From Cylindrodendrum hubeiense (taxonomy: Eukaryota > Ascomycota > Sordariomycetes > Hypocreales > Nectriaceae), in NCBI GenBank assembly GCA_014621425.1, contig JAANBB010000148.1, positions 1 to 64,000 on the forward strand: a stretch of 64,000 nucleotides of DNA, written 5' to 3'. The notes beneath the pieces were generated by a model. The model had not been told where the DNA came from. It worked only from the letters and a program-made list of their open reading frames with translations, and made no database searches. Positions 1 to 12,388 of the stretch are shown here, one piece after another; positions within the stretch are counted from its first letter, which is position 1, and every line of letters starts with the position of its first letter. The position numbers and the translations under genes are program-made.

Positions 1-128
1 GATGGCAAGGTTCTGATTGACCAATATACTATCATTACGGTAAGTCCTTGAGGCCAGTGGTCTATTGCTGCTGCTTTCTACCAACATTTACTCACGGATT
101 ATAGGACCCTCACCCCTCAACCCTGTGA
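1..128 (+). CDS. 3' end of a gene cut by the left window edge, product unknown
   Basis: Read in frame from base 1, the first exon (1-39) encodes DGKVLIDQYTIIT. A good donor (gtaagt) follows at 40 and an acceptor (ttatag) ends at 104. The last exon adds DPHPSTL and a TGA at 126-128. The two exons join in phase 0 and the 65-nt intron is of normal fungal size. Only about 20 residues are visible, so no family can be named. It converges on the transcription factor gene that ends at 393. The call rests only on splice-site quality and frame, so it is tentative. Confidence 0.4.
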
Positions 129-392
129 TGTTTTAAACATCAAGGAGGGGTGCAAGATAAGCATGGAATCGTCAAGAACACTGTAACTTGAAATCATCTG
201 GCATGTTGACAGCCGATCACAAACTTAGAACAAAAGTGGTTACGAGTTAAAGGAATTTAGGATGATGTATTTAAAATATCCCTGTCTACTCCGTCCAAAC
301 CAACGCCGTGGTGGTCAATCTACAATACTGAAGAATAGAATGGCATTTATCAGATGTCAATTATCTCCCTATTATAGAATATAGAAAATAGC

Positions 393-2453
393 TCATGTTT
401 GCCTCGCAATATCATTGTCCAAAGACATCTCATGCAACATTCTTAACGTAATGCGATGAATACCGCTCTCTTCCAGTTTCCGTACTAGAATTATTAAACC
501 TTCTCTTGCGTCTTTTGCCAAGTACCCCAAGGGCTGGCTTCGAGGAATCGATACTGCTAATAGTTCAAAACAGTCACGGTAATGTTCTGCCTTGGGCCAC
601 CTGTCCGCAAAAATTGCCAAAGCAGCGCTGCAATCTCGAAATGCATCGTTTGCTTCTTTCGGCACAGGAATTGCTCTCGCCCAGACTATATACCAGAGGG
701 TTACAGCAGCGCGAAATTGCGATAGCACCTGGCTTCGTTAGCAAGGAGACTTAGTGTTTTAACGAGACAACAGTCGACTTACTACAAGCCACGGCTGTGC
801 AATGTGCTTCTTCTTTTGTAGCGATCTGAAGCTGGTACATGATGCGCAGCTTGCTTGCAAGGCCTTGTCCGCCATAGAGGAGAATATGTTTGATTTGTTG
901 ACAAAGCAAATAGAGAGTCTGGTAAGGTGGGCGATATGATGAAGCCAAAGAGCACTTCGATAGCCGTGACTATTTTGTACACTGTAAAGCCTTGTTAGTG
1001 GTCTGTAGTGGATAAAATCCGTACCGCCAAACATGCTAAACCCACTGCGTAGCTTAAGACGTTGGGAAGATATGGTACATTACCTGTGTCTTGCAATAGC
1101 CTGGGATTCTTCCCATTCTCTCAAGCTTTTGAGCATGTGCATTTCTAATTCCACCGGTACAACGTCTTCTAGTTCATCTTTCTCTACCATGTGCATGAAG
1201 AATGATTGAATGGTTCTAATTTTGCACACATGGGCAAATGTCCTCAGATCGAAATATTCCGTGGCCTGGCTCGAGGAACTTTCGGAGAGCCAAGGCAAGG
1301 GACATTGGGCTTCCGGAGTGGCCTCGAATAATGGAGTCGACATATACATATCAGGCAAGCTGACAGGGGTGCCGAGCGCCGAACTTACAGCTCTGTCAAG
1401 ACTGGAAGCCCGAAGTTAGCATCAAGTCGCCTTGAAGAAACCCTTTCATCACTCACACGTAAGCACACGACCACACTCGAATCGACATCAAATTAGTTGC
1501 ACAGCTGGGGTCCCTTTTCAGCCGATGAAATCGATGCAACGTAGCAAATTTCATGATAGCACCGCTAATGTGTGCAATTCGCCAGGTACTTTCAGCATGT
1601 AGTGCAAACATGGCAGACAACAGCATGGCCTGTAAGCGAATAAGTGGAGTCGAGGTAGAATCTGTCATGATGGATTGCTCTGCTTGGGCTCTTGACTTGA
1701 GGTTTTGATACTTTGGGTCAGGGGAGTTGTCCGATTTGGACTCAATTAACGATGCAATGGCGAAGATCTAAACCGAACCCTGTGTTAGAATCTGAGCCAA
1801 TTATACTGATCGGGGGATGGTACCATGTTGACAAAAAACGCCGGCCATCCACTGGGGACAGCATTTGGCAGAGATCCTTTCCACGCAGCATAGTATTCTG
1901 CACATAGTTTGATGTCCAGGAATGGGTATTGCGGATGAATTACATTGAAGTACGTCCGGAAAAAAGAGGCAGCTGCCGGTGGTGAAATGTCGCTTGGTGA
2001 AACTCCTGGATTGTCATGCATCTGGTGGCCTCCATTTATAAATCGTGACAGAATTGTAGATATGGTTCCCACCTCGCCATTCCCTCTAGCAGAGCCACTA
2101 TGTTCATTGAGTGAAGGTACACTGGGCGGGTTACTGTTCTCAGGGGAGGCATGTTGAGATGACGTGCCGAGGTTCTGTGATGCTGGTGAAGTTTGCCACT
2201 GCGTCCTGTGCGTATTATCGATGCTTCTAGAACCGTGGGATACCGATCCAGTTCGTGGTGTGTCGACTTGGCCAAGCTGAAGCGCTGGATCCAGTAGGTC
2301 GTCACGATAATGCTGCTGCCAGGTCGTGGGAGACTGGCAGTTGTGGCATGGTGAAGTTTCTCCAAAGTCGGACTGGTGGCTGCTCCGCATACAGCTCTCA
2401 CATGTGCGTTTTCTCTTTCCAGGAAGAGACGGGCCATCAATAGGGCGTGACAT
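393..2453 (-). CDS. Fungal-specific transcription factor with a degenerate Zn2Cys6 motif
   Basis: Five exons join in frame to about 615 residues (2453-1824, 1767-1457, 1401-1084, 1035-783, 728-393), and every junction has GT/AG and compatible phase. Residues about 120-450 carry the fungal-specific transcription factor domain: FFRTYFNVIHPQYPFLD, then STWRIAHISGAIMKFATLHR and LTEL-like helices. Such proteins bind promoters of nearby metabolic genes in the nucleus. The N-terminus has KRTCESC and SPCHNC, giving four zinc-cluster cysteines. The third position is Ser and no sixth Cys follows at the expected distance. Either DNA binding is lost or altered, or the true first exon lies further upstream. 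It is transcribed towards the left edge, next to the isocitrate-lyase-like gene, which could be its target. The family is secure; the zinc-finger status is read directly. Confidence 0.8.
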
Positions 2454-3308
2454 TGTGGCGATTCTTAAACGTGAAGCTATTCAGGGAATGGAGCGGTTCC
2501 ATTCTCAGGACCGGACTCGTCATCAGCCCCACCAGGGCATGAATCCGAAGCCAAAGGATGTCCTCGCTGCCTGACGACGGAATGCATGCGAATCAACCCC
2601 CGCTTGACTGATCGAGGAGATAGTGACCTAAGAGCCTTGCATTAGTTATTTGCGACGGTGCCACTGCACGTTAGTAGAATCGGCGCCAACCAACCAGGTC
2701 TATTCTTTCGACTCCGTGGAATCCTTGACTCTGCGTTATTTACTCCGTACAATGCTTGTGTGCGATAAGAGAAGGTTGGGGAAGCGCAGGTCTGCTGACT
2801 AAGGTCTTAAGGGGCTGAACCTTCGAGCAAAGTTGGTAGCGATAAGACTGAGTTAGATGAAGTCCACAAAAGCTGCGAACGGTAAGGTTATACCTAATTC
2901 AGCCAGCCCCTAAATATCGGCGTTTAACCCCTAATGCTTAGTACATCTATCCCCTAATCTTTTTACAGTCACCTGAGGATCCCTAATTTGTATTCCATTT
3001 GTCCCCTAATATTTGCTGCGTACCATAAAGCCTTAGTGCAAGTAGTAATTTGCTCTTAGTTTTACACTGCTAGGAATTCTAGCATTTCAGTCATTTGCAC
3101 TTTTACAAACTTTGTCTGATGTGCGACCGGAAGTGAGGCTGCCTCAGCGAAAATGCTAAGCCTGTTTCTACGAGAATAGCGTCCTGCTGTGAGCGGCAAA
3201 CCAACAGCCTCATAAGTTTGGTCTCATGAATGTAAGTTCTTTTCCATTTCCATCACGTAGGTATCGAGAGAAAAGTGATTGAAACTATGCTAGATACGTG
3301 CCCCTGTT
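2454..3308. other. Intergenic stretch with part of a dispersed 44-bp repeat
   Basis: No coding sequence can be supported here. It is the 5' flank of the minus-strand regulator at 393-2453 and the 3' flank of the isocitrate-lyase-like gene. The AT-rich part at 2890-3020 holds one complete unit of the 44-bp repeat (listed separately) and several cccctaat words that look like decayed copies. Confidence 0.6.
2909..2952 (-). repeat. Single 44-bp repeat unit, inverse of the array at 13777
   Basis: On the minus strand this unit begins ggatagatgtactaagcatt and ends gatatttagg. That is the same length and the same start and end as the units at 13817-13860 and 13861-13904. Further cccctaat words run to about 3012 and look like eroded copies. 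The unit contains TTAGGGG, which resembles telomeric repeat sequence, but the period is 44 bp, so it is a minisatellite and not telomere. Confidence 0.7.
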
Positions 3309-5088
3309 CTATGGCGTGATCTCCTGGCCAGCAACAGCAGCGAAGAATGCATCGGCAAGGTATGAGCCAGCATAGCTGGGCTTGTGAAATCCGTCCACAA
3401 TTGGTGGCACCCTGGAAGGCTTGGAAATGGTCTCGAGATATCCGACAATGCCATCCTTTTGCCACTCCTTTGCAAATTTTTCCGCCGTGATATTCAGTCC
3501 ACTCACAGCCCAGATTGGTTGGACTTGCCAGACAATGCCCAGCTTGGCCATGTCGTCACTGAATGAGCGGATCTGCTCTGGACTGAACCCGGCTTTTTCA
3601 TAGTCATACATTCCAGTGAAGCCGAATGCGAACAGTCGGTTTGGGTACACTTTGCGCACCTCGGTGTGAAACTCGACGATGTCCTTCCACACTGTTACAA
3701 GTCAGTCTTTTATCCAGGATTGATTCACATTATATCTCACCTGGCGCATCCATTCTCGCCCATGTCATATCTCCGAATGGTGCAGCCAAAACGGCTCGTT
3801 CGACGATGGCTTTGACACTTGGCCTCCACATGTATTGTCCCTCTTTAGATCTGGGCAAATCCCAATCAAAGAAGGGCTCATCTCCTAGAATAGCCTTCGC
3901 AATTCGACGCTTTTGGTTAACAGAAGTCCCAAATGCCGTTGCCTTTGACGCGTATTCTTGGTATTGCTCATCGGTTGCTTTCTCTCTGACAGCTTCGTCA
4001 AAGGTCATCAAGCCGCCCCTAGACTTCCATTCGTCGCGTGCTTGCATGTAGCTCTTGCCTTCAGTCATGCCTTTGGCAATCGATTCGACTAAGGATTCAA
4101 TGTCTTTGGTGGCTCCGATGATGTACTCGTGATCTCGAGGGTCAATAGTGCTAGTAATGAACTGTGACCGGTCGGTGTCGCATCGACACATGAGCAACGT
4201 GTTTGTCCTGAGGTCCAATTAGTTGTGTTGTGAAGAAAAGGTCAACACGCTTAGATAAATACCCCATGACATCGAATTGCATTCGGACAGCGCTCAATCT
4301 CGACAAATATTCGCTTGTCGGAACCACGGTCCGCCCCTCCCCAACCGTGAACTTCTTCAACCCGATGGCCAAGTCATCCAGATGGATCATGGCGACACCA
4401 GCCTCAACGAATGACTTTGCCAGTTTTACAGTTGTCGTGAGACCGCCGAATCCCATATCGCCATCTGCAATTATGGGCGCCATAAAATCGTATACCTCAA
4501 GCTTTTCTCGGTCGGTTCTGGTATGGTGCATTCTGAATTGCTTTTGGCGCTGATCATGCCACAGCTGGGACTTGAAGATCTTCTCAACTACCTTGGGAAC
4601 AGTGTCCCACGGGTAATCGGCATGGTCACACCCTGGATGCTGGACTTCGGATAAGCCGCATAATGCTCCTGAGACATATACTGTCTATTGATACATTCAG
4701 CTTGTTAGCCGATGATTTTAATCAGAGGGCGGGCCTGGTAAGTTAATTATACCTGTTGATGTTTGACCATCTGAGAGACGACTGTAGGCTCAGTTGTACC
4801 AAACGTCTTTTCACATGTACCATCTCTAGCGTGAGCGTTCAGGATGTCCCAAAGTTTGTCTCCCTGAAGACTAGATGGATACGAAATGGGGATTGTGTTT
4901 CGAAGCGCTGCAATAGTCTTGGCTGAATATGGCCTAATATCTTTAACTTGGAGCGGTATCGTTCACAGAATGCTTGCTAACCTTTTTAAATGAGATTGTC
5001 TAGGATCCTGCCATTCTTTTTCAATTGCAGCGACTTGATCTTGGAATGCTGATTCTTCAGCGTCTAGGTCTATCTTGATGTTAGGCAT
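3309..5088 (-). CDS. Isocitrate lyase/methylisocitrate lyase-family protein lacking the catalytic KKCGH motif
   Basis: Five exons (5088-4982, 4933-4753, 4684-4263, 4207-3741, 3691-3309) join in frame to 519 residues, close to the roughly 540 of eukaryotic isocitrate lyases. Family landmarks are LKRPYSAKTIAALR (N-terminus), VYVSGALCGLSEVQHPG, ADYPWDTVPKVVEKIF, PIIADGDMGFGGLT, AMIHLDDL and STIDPRDHEYIIGAT. These enzymes cleave 2-hydroxy di- and tricarboxylates to glyoxylate or pyruvate plus succinate in peroxisomes or mitochondria. Two active-site blocks are changed. KKCGH is replaced by KKFTV, which removes the catalytic cysteine, and the C-terminal NLSPSFNW region reads AFGFTGMYDY. So it is probably not a working isocitrate lyase. 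It may act on another acid or be non-catalytic. It ends in EITP, with no PTS1. Its only close neighbour is the degenerate zinc-cluster regulator. Confidence 0.85.
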
Positions 5089-7238
5089 AGTATCGGAGGC
5101 TCGTTGTAAGCGCTTCTAAGACGGAGGCTTTCGGTCAGGAAGTTCCAGATTAACGGGAATTAGAGATCAGGTAGCTCAGGCTAAACTCTGATATAATTCA
5201 ATCTACAAAGTATGAGCTCATTAGTTTGCTACTCTACATTAATATACTTCTATACGCTGCACTGAGCTCTGTTATGCTGCGTTAAAGCGGCCGAGTGGGG
5301 GCGGACTTCAACTCCGAAATTTCGCTAATCAATCGCCGCATCTGTGAAGTCCGAAGCTCCGACTATCTACTCCGCACCTCCAGACTCCGATAGCTCCGAT
5401 CATTGACCCACTCTATCCTTGAATAAGATAACCGAAATGACATTTGAAACAGGCTATACTCTTACGAGGTGACAAAGTATTATCCATGGATAACAATTTA
5501 TTGATAGGAACCGTGTGCCCAACCACAGCTCGTCGCAGATCCCTCTTCACACTTGAAAGTACGGCAGTAATGGACATCTACGATTAGTGTAACAGTTTCA
5601 GCACGCTGAGTAGAAGTGTCAGCCCGCTGAGCAGAAGCCTCAGCCTGGCGATAGAAGTCCAATGATATGGGGGCGATATTGGGTTGTACTATTCGTACGG
5701 TTATACCGATTGCGTCCCAGGAGGTTACCCTCTTGAAGATCGAATTCGAGTGCCATCCGTTTCGGCCTGTATGAGGTGCTCCTACCAAGCGTGCTTTAAG
5801 AAGGGTGCATCCAAATTCAAGAGACGGAAACTATCGCACTACCCACACGCCAAAGGTATGTCCAAGTCAGCGCTGCGGCCAATGATCCCGTATCACGGTG
5901 ATGAATGCATCGCAACAATCCACGCATCACTTCCCATCGGCGTCATTCTTATGCACAGAACTCCGTCATGAACCTGTATAACAGGACGGTTTTGGCTAAG
6001 AGTATGCCTAACCTAGAATGTCTGCCGACGTCGAACGCAACTCCGCTCATATTAGACCGCTATTAAGGTGGGAGTGACGTACCTGTATGTAGATATTGGC
6101 TATGGTGATTGAAATTAATTAACCCCGTTCGTCTCACATTAGAACAAAGGCGCCTTGAAATCCGCAGTGCTGTGTCATCGTTATTGGTCTAGCCGCGAAT
6201 GTTGGCAGGTTGAGTCCCTTTAATGGTCCATTCCTGTCTGCATCATATCCAACCCATGAACAGTCTCTCCTGTTCCGGCCAATCTTCCACGGTCCCGGTG
6301 ATGTCATGGTCCCTCCTTGTAGCTGAAGCCCATGGCGGAGGTAGGCGCAGAGCCCTGGAATAGCTACATACTGGGTGTGCGGAGGTGCTTTGGTGAGCTG
6401 TTGTGTTGCGACCTGCTTGGGCTACCTTATGCTTATTGCCATTAATCCACATTTTGCGCCGCTGCAGTCCCCGTAAAGTGATGATACGCTGGACAAGGTA
6501 TATTGTGATGAACGAGCCAACCGGCCAACACACTCTTCAAAAGGTACTAGGGGTACCATCCAGTGAAGAACGAGGTCAATTTAAGTAATCGTCCTATCGC
6601 CGGCAGGGCCATGGATTCTTTTCCCAGTCTCTACCAAACAACACCCATACCCACTGATAGTTAAATGGCTTGAGATATTCCTCCGCCGATCAAGGTTTGC
6701 TCATGTCAATCTGGATGATCGCTTTGTGGCATTTCCGATGTGGGATGAGGGTCCGACTGGTCATTTGACATGCTGCTCGGAGAATTAAAAGAACAATGAG
6801 CATCGTGTTTAGTTAACCATCAGGGGACCAGCGTCTTGAGCTTCATTCAGTCTAAATATGTGTGTCCCTGAGTCTTCCATGGCTTTAATCCACTTACTAA
6901 TACGACCATGCTTGTCTCCACCTGGATTGACAAGCGCCATAATATAAGGCGTGTTTGACACCGATGCAGCCAATCAACGGCCATGTTCACCGGAGCAGCG
7001 GCTCCCCATATTTTTAGGTCGTGCATTTAGGTAATTCCTCCTCCCCCTCAACACACATGGAGCGGCTGACAAAAAAACACGGTAGCTTTTGACACCCAAT
7101 CTAGAAAAAAGTTGCAACCTTAAGGATCATTCTTCCTTGGTCATCTACTGCCTAATGGGGACATCCCGAAGTCAACCTGTCGTATGTTTCAATATTTGAG
7201 TGCTTCATTGCTGACATACGACTCAAATTTGTTCCACA
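5089..7238. other. Gene-poor intergenic region of about 2.1 kb
   Basis: No convincing gene is seen. Short open frames exist on both strands, for example 5684-5971 (+), which has a CMRCSYQAC motif, but none shows a domain or a consistent splice pattern. Bases 5300-5405 are rich in ctccg words in both orientations. Bases 7000-7238 are the likely promoter and leader of the homeobox gene. Confidence 0.5.
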
Positions 7239-10067
7239 ATGGCCGATCCCTCCGAAGAGATAAGTATACCGGCTCAGAACTCGTCCATACAGTTTCCATA
7301 CGACTTGGATATTGCCTCAGGATACGGAATAAGCATCGCCCCTAATCCGGCAGACTCGCCTACGGGAGCACCCGTCAACTCCAGCTACCTCGACGCCCCA
7401 GTCGCAGCCAGCTGGCTCAGCGCCCCCATTACCGATGCCTTGATAAACCCAGGTCATCTGACTGCCCCTCTCTCGACGGCAAATCATACTTCTACTCCAC
7501 CAAAGATTGGGGCTCGGTTTTCCAGGGACTCGATCAAAATCCTAAAGCGGTGGCTTTGCTCTCACATCCACCATCCTTACCCCAGCGACAATGACATAGA
7601 AATACTGCAGCGCCAAACTGGGCTCAATAGAACCCAACTTAAAACGTGGCTCACAAATGCCCGCCGGCGCGGCAAAAACCACACCTGCCTTCATTCTTCC
7701 ATGTCACATCCTGGAAGTACTCAGACAAAAGCCATCGATATCCCCAATAGACCAGGAACACCGGCCGTCGGGAGCAGTTTAAATCACCAGGGCCTCGGAC
7801 CCCTACAGCGGTGGGTAGATTCCCCTCCTGAGGACGAACCTGCTGCTGCCATCGCTATTGCTCGTGCCGTGGCTTCCAGTCGTGCAGGGCCATCAAGTTA
7901 GTCTTCCCAATGGTGATCATAGCGTCCTTGCCTCACTGACACAGAAAGCTAACATGGCCATCAGATGCTTCCGATCAAAGTACATCTCGTTTAACCGATA
8001 ACGCTTCATATCAATATCATTATGATACTTCTTCAGCAAGCAGTGCCGGTACCTCTAGCGGTGGCTCGCTTGCTTCCGCTTATTCCGGTGCATCCATAAA
8101 GTCGATAGGACACCCTCGCCCTCCCAAGTGCAGCCGTACACGTCACAGGAAGCGCGTTACACGGACTCCGTTAATGAATACCCTCAACTGTTTTCAGTGT
8201 ACCTTCTGTACAGAGACGTTCAGGACCAAATACGACTGGAAAAGACACGAGAAATCGCTCCACTTGGCCCTTGAAACCTGGGTCTGCGCCCCTAATGGTC
8301 CACGCGTTCTCAATCCAGAGAATGGACAACAATGCTGCGTGTTTTGTGGTCAAGTTGAACCAAGCGAGGAGCATATTCTGGAGCATAACCCCTCAGCTTG
8401 CCAAGAACGGACATTCAGTCGAAAAGACCATCTTAAACAGCATTTAAGACTAGTTCATAACGCTGGACTTATCGAGTGGTCTGCAAAACTTTGGAAGACC
8501 GCTTTCTCAAAAGTCCGATCGCGATGTGGCTTCTGTGGCATCACCATGGACACCTGGACATATCGAACCGACCATCTGACTGACCATTTTAAGATGGGTC
8601 AGACTATGGCCAGCTGGGAGGGAGACTGGGGATTCGACGAGTTTGTGCTTAAAATGGTTGAGAATGCCATCCCACCTTGTAAGTGATGATTTAATCGAAC
8701 TGGATGTCTCATCTCTAACCATAGGCCCCTAGACCTAATTGAAGCCGAGCGCAATACTCCATGGCCTTTCGCAGCGAGCATTACACCCCTGGAATCACCG
8801 CGCAGCGCCTACGAAATGATTGCGTTGGAACTGGCTTTTTTCTTCCGTAATTACTATGACGAAACGGAAACCATGCCCGACAATGATGTGCTGCATTTAG
8901 AGGCGTGTCGCATCATATTTGCGTCTGAAGTCTTGTCCGCAGATGAAACTGTGAACTTATACTGCTCATCGTGGTTGAGAGACCTAATTACCTCATCAGA
9001 GGACATCGCACGTCAGGCTCAATTCGGCCCCATACGATCACAGGCGGAATGCAGGTCTTCAGCTCTAAAGATCATTGGCCAGAAGAACTTGTTCGAAGCT
9101 TGTCCACTGGAAACCCAACTGCAAAACTTCGTTCAAGCCAGGTTGGAATCAGGATCAACGGTTATCGGGGACCACGAACTTCAAGAGGAGGCGTGTCGAA
9201 TAGTCACAGTAGTAGACAAGGAGCAAACGACAGGACCATCCAACTTCATCACCAACTGGCTAGTTCAACTCATATGGTCATCCGGACATTGGCTTGCCGA
9301 CTTTAGACAACGCACAAGCATCGCTCCGCATAAAGGTCCCGAGGAGTTGCCAACTGAGACGATAACTGGCCTCAATCCAGGGCTGTTCATTGGTTTGCGC
9401 GCAGAAGAAGAGGACATCGAACATTTCGAACCGCTCAATACTGTGGACTGGGAATTCAATGACGGTGGTGACGATCATTCCGACGACGCGAATGCAAAAA
9501 CCGCCACTGGCGATGAGAACTGGATGCTGGGACTTGAGCAGCTACAATGGCCCCCATCGGAAGACTCAAGCCCCGCAGATCTTTCCTTACCACACGGGTC
9601 GATATCACCGGCACAGGACTCTCCATCTCAAAACTCGAATCAGTCATTCTCCCCTTTCATCACACCTCCGAGACAACCTCTTGATTCTCCAACGCTAGCA
9701 ATGGATCCTGTAGAGCTAGATCACCGGCCTGAATGGGTTAAGAACTCTCTCTCGTTTCAGACCGATGCCAACTTTGTCCGATGGCTGACTCGAGAACTGA
9801 GACGATGGGTCAAGGCTACAATGTCTCACAACAATCCGAACTGCCACACCCCATCAGACGACGAGCTTCAACACCAAGCTCGCTGTATCTTGTATGACGA
9901 GTGAGTATTCCCAATCCTTTCCACGCCATCGTTGTCCCTATCTAAGCCTTTGCAGTGATGATCCCTGGAATCATACAGCTGCTGACAATACGGAATGGTT
10001 GCGACGATTCAAGCGTGATGTTGGCATCCCGGCGGAGGCTGATTCTGGCGTTCCGCTGACGAACTAA
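7239..10067 (+). CDS. Homeobox (TALE-type) plus C2H2 zinc finger transcription factor
   Basis: Four exons (7239-7896, 7965-8678, 8733-9900, 9956-10067) join in frame to 883 residues. Residues about 93-145 form a KN-type homeodomain: the recognition helix region reads QLKTWLTNARRRGK, with the conserved W, N and R of helix 3. After a Ser-rich linker come C2H2-like fingers: CTFCTETFRTKYDWKRHEKS, then a second set with FSRKDHLKQHLRLVH, then CGFCGITMDTWTYRTDHL. The C-terminal third is acidic and Pro/Ser-rich, as in activation regions. Proteins pairing a homeodomain with C2H2 fingers are known in filamentous fungi, where several affect conidiation or hyphal growth. The target here is unknown. The start is the first ATG in the open frame and gives an acidic N-terminus. 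Family assignment is secure; function is inferred from the family only. Confidence 0.88.
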
Positions 10068-10425
10068 ATCTAATAACTGTTTCGTGTAAATGGAACTCAC
10101 CCTGGAGTGACAGCGCGTTTCTTTGACCGCTATAAGCAATTGGAGATATCAGCAACAAAGACTACAAAATATAAACCAATCCTCATGAAATTATAGCATA
10201 GAGCCTTGAAGTTCTTCGCTATTAACATATTTGGTTGCTAAGAACCACTTCTTCTATTACCGGGCTGTGTCTATTACCAGGCAGTGGAATATAGTGCTCC
10301 AGTATTACGTGCCCTGATTCACTACCCAAATTACCGAATTTGGGATCTTACTTACCCAGTGAAAGAAACCCGGCCGTCTCATGTTTTACCCAATACTTGA
10401 CGTCATTATGATCCATCCCCAATCC

Positions 10426-10953
10426 TCAACGTTGATCGAACTGTGAGCCAGGCACCCGTTTTGTTGAGCTTGCCTCACTGACAGCTCTTTCATGATGCTC
10501 AGGAATGTCTTCCTCATCCCCATTCTGGTCCAATACGGTGACGCGCGTTTCGACGGTCCTCTTGATTCCTCCAAGATTCTCACGCTCCCGTAGCTCCACT
10601 TCGTCCTCTTCACCAAGCTCAATGCGTGTTCTGGTAAGGGTACCCGCGAAGCGACTGTTATGAGGAGCCGAGCCGCTCTTTTGTGTTCTGGATCGACTGC
10701 TGTATTCGTCGTTGCCATTCGTGTTGCTGGCACGGACCACCTTTCCGATGAGATCGGCCATGTTCATCTCAATGTGAAGCTTGAGAAGATAAACGACGGG
10801 GTGGAACTGAATGTAGCTGCAAATAGAAATTTAGTTTCATATCAAGTGGGATCATAGTGGGTACATACACAAAACCATTTGGCAAAGACATCATGCAAAT
10901 AAGGATGACCTGTTTGTCGTGTCAGTCAATATCAACACCACAACATCAACACC

Positions 10954-10988
<35 letters not shown>

Positions 10989-11710
10989 CTCTCGATAGAC
11001 TTACATCTAATAAGATTGAAAGCGACACAAGAACAAGATTTGCTTTAAATAGTCTGGTATATTTGGTTAAACCATTTGCAACCAGGCGCTTCTTCACGGT
11101 GTAGATGAAGAAAAAGTTCAAAGCGGCGTCCATCAAGCCAAAGATGACCTTCTCGACTCGATCCCACACGTTGTTGAGATGGATGTACTTCTCGTTAATT
11201 TGAAGACGGGCGGGAATCCAGATGCAGAAGACGCTGATGTTGATGGCGAGCAAGATGAGGAAGCACGCCCACTTGAGCCGAGTCGCATTTCGACGGACAA
11301 CCATGAGGAGTCCGACTCGGTTGATGATGATCTGGATAAGGCATTGCACTTGTGTCGACCACGCAACAACTAAATACAATAGTCAGTCCCATTCAGATTC
11401 GGAGGAGCACACTGCGGGGAGTCGTACTAACGACGAAGAAATATTGCATGCTTGGTTCAATATATTCGCGCAGGTACAACCAGCATATAACGCCGAGGAT
11501 AAAACTGGAGATGATTTCCCCCCATACGAGGGCCATGTAAATGGTCACTGTTTTCCTCCTCTTGTAGGCAGCTCTGGTCTGTCCCACCGCCTTGGAACAG
11601 TTGAAGATCAGGGTGCCCAGGGAAAAGCCCCATGCGATACTGGCAATAATCATGTCCTGTTTGTCAGGCAGATCAGGTTTGTAGTGAGCTGGCACCAGAA
11701 ACCCCACCAT
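10426..11710 (-). CDS. Seven-helix integral membrane protein of a fungus-specific family
   Basis: Four exons (11710-11428, 11369-11005, 10909-10869, 10816-10426) join in frame to 359 residues. The chain starts MVGFLVPAHYKPDLPDKQD and then shows hydrophobic segments such as MIIASIAWGFSLGTLIF, MALVWGEIISSFILGVICWL, WACFLILLAINISVFCIWI and IFGLMDAALNFFFIYTV. A basic stretch (KKRLVANGLTKY) lies between helices 5 and 6. The last 110 residues are a charged, probably cytosolic tail starting MADLIGKVVRAS. This layout matches a widespread, uncharacterised Aspergillus membrane family that resembles receptor-type seven-helix proteins. The upstream ATG at 11845 would add about 45 residues; I preferred 11710 because the conserved PDLPDKQD begins just after it. 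The third intron (11004-10910) holds a TGT microsatellite. Its partner and ligand are unknown. Confidence 0.8.
10922..10990. repeat. CAA-rich microsatellite inside an intron
   Basis: Runs of caacatcaacaccacaacat followed by (caa)n. It lies wholly inside the intron 11004-10910 of the membrane protein gene, so length change would not alter the protein. Confidence 0.85.
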
Positions 11711-12090
11711 CTTGACATATGAGGTCGATCGTTCGGTCGCCCTGCGTGGGAATGTAGTGTCGATGGCCGTCTTTCGCAACCCCTCGAGGATATTTTTATT
11801 CGGGTACCGCACTCGTTGAAGTCGAAATAATAAAACCGAGGACAAAGGAGCAAGAATAGCGATAATTTGCGACGAAAGGATGCTCCAAACGCTGAACTTG
11901 GCTAAACACTGGGGGGGCGGCGATGTTGGGCTTTTACCACCCGCTTACAAGCACCGCCGCGGTTCATTCCGTGGTCCGAAGAACATCGCACATCTATGAT
12001 AGCGTACTACGTAGTACTAGTCAGCTCCATTTCCACAGTCGGCCAGAATGTCGAGGCGAAATGAGTCGTGCAGCGACGGAGCGACGGCGC

Positions 12091-12209
12091 GACTAATATT
12101 TTTGAGTTCGGACCATTGACGACCGAGCACTTGTGCACGCCAAGGATGGCGAGACAGGGGTTAATGGGACTAATATTTTGAGTTCCGGGGCATTGAGGAG
12201 CGAGCACTA
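12091..12209. repeat. Imperfect direct repeat, two copies of about 42 bp
   Basis: Copy one (12091-12132) and copy two (12168-12209) both begin gactaatattt and both include gagttc, cattga and cgagcac in the same order. The start-to-start distance is 77 bp. They lie between the membrane protein and GMC genes in a stretch with no coding signal. Confidence 0.7.
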
Positions 12210-12388
12210 GCTGATGCAAAACAGGAAAGGTAGGCTCTAGCCGTTACCCCAAAGGGCCTACCGTTGCGAGTTGATCAAAACATTAGGGCCTTTACGGAGT
12301 GAGACACTAATCTCGTATTACTAGCACTCACCGAGGATGGAGAAAAAGGGGTGAGGTATTAGATTTTGGGACTGTTTGCCCCGAGTCG

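Noticed and set aside
5684..5971. Plus-strand frame with CMRCSYQAC and a basic stretch, resembling a zinc-binding or nuclear-receptor-like motif
   Set aside because: Only 95 residues, no second half of any known finger, no splice partners and no supporting context; probably chance.
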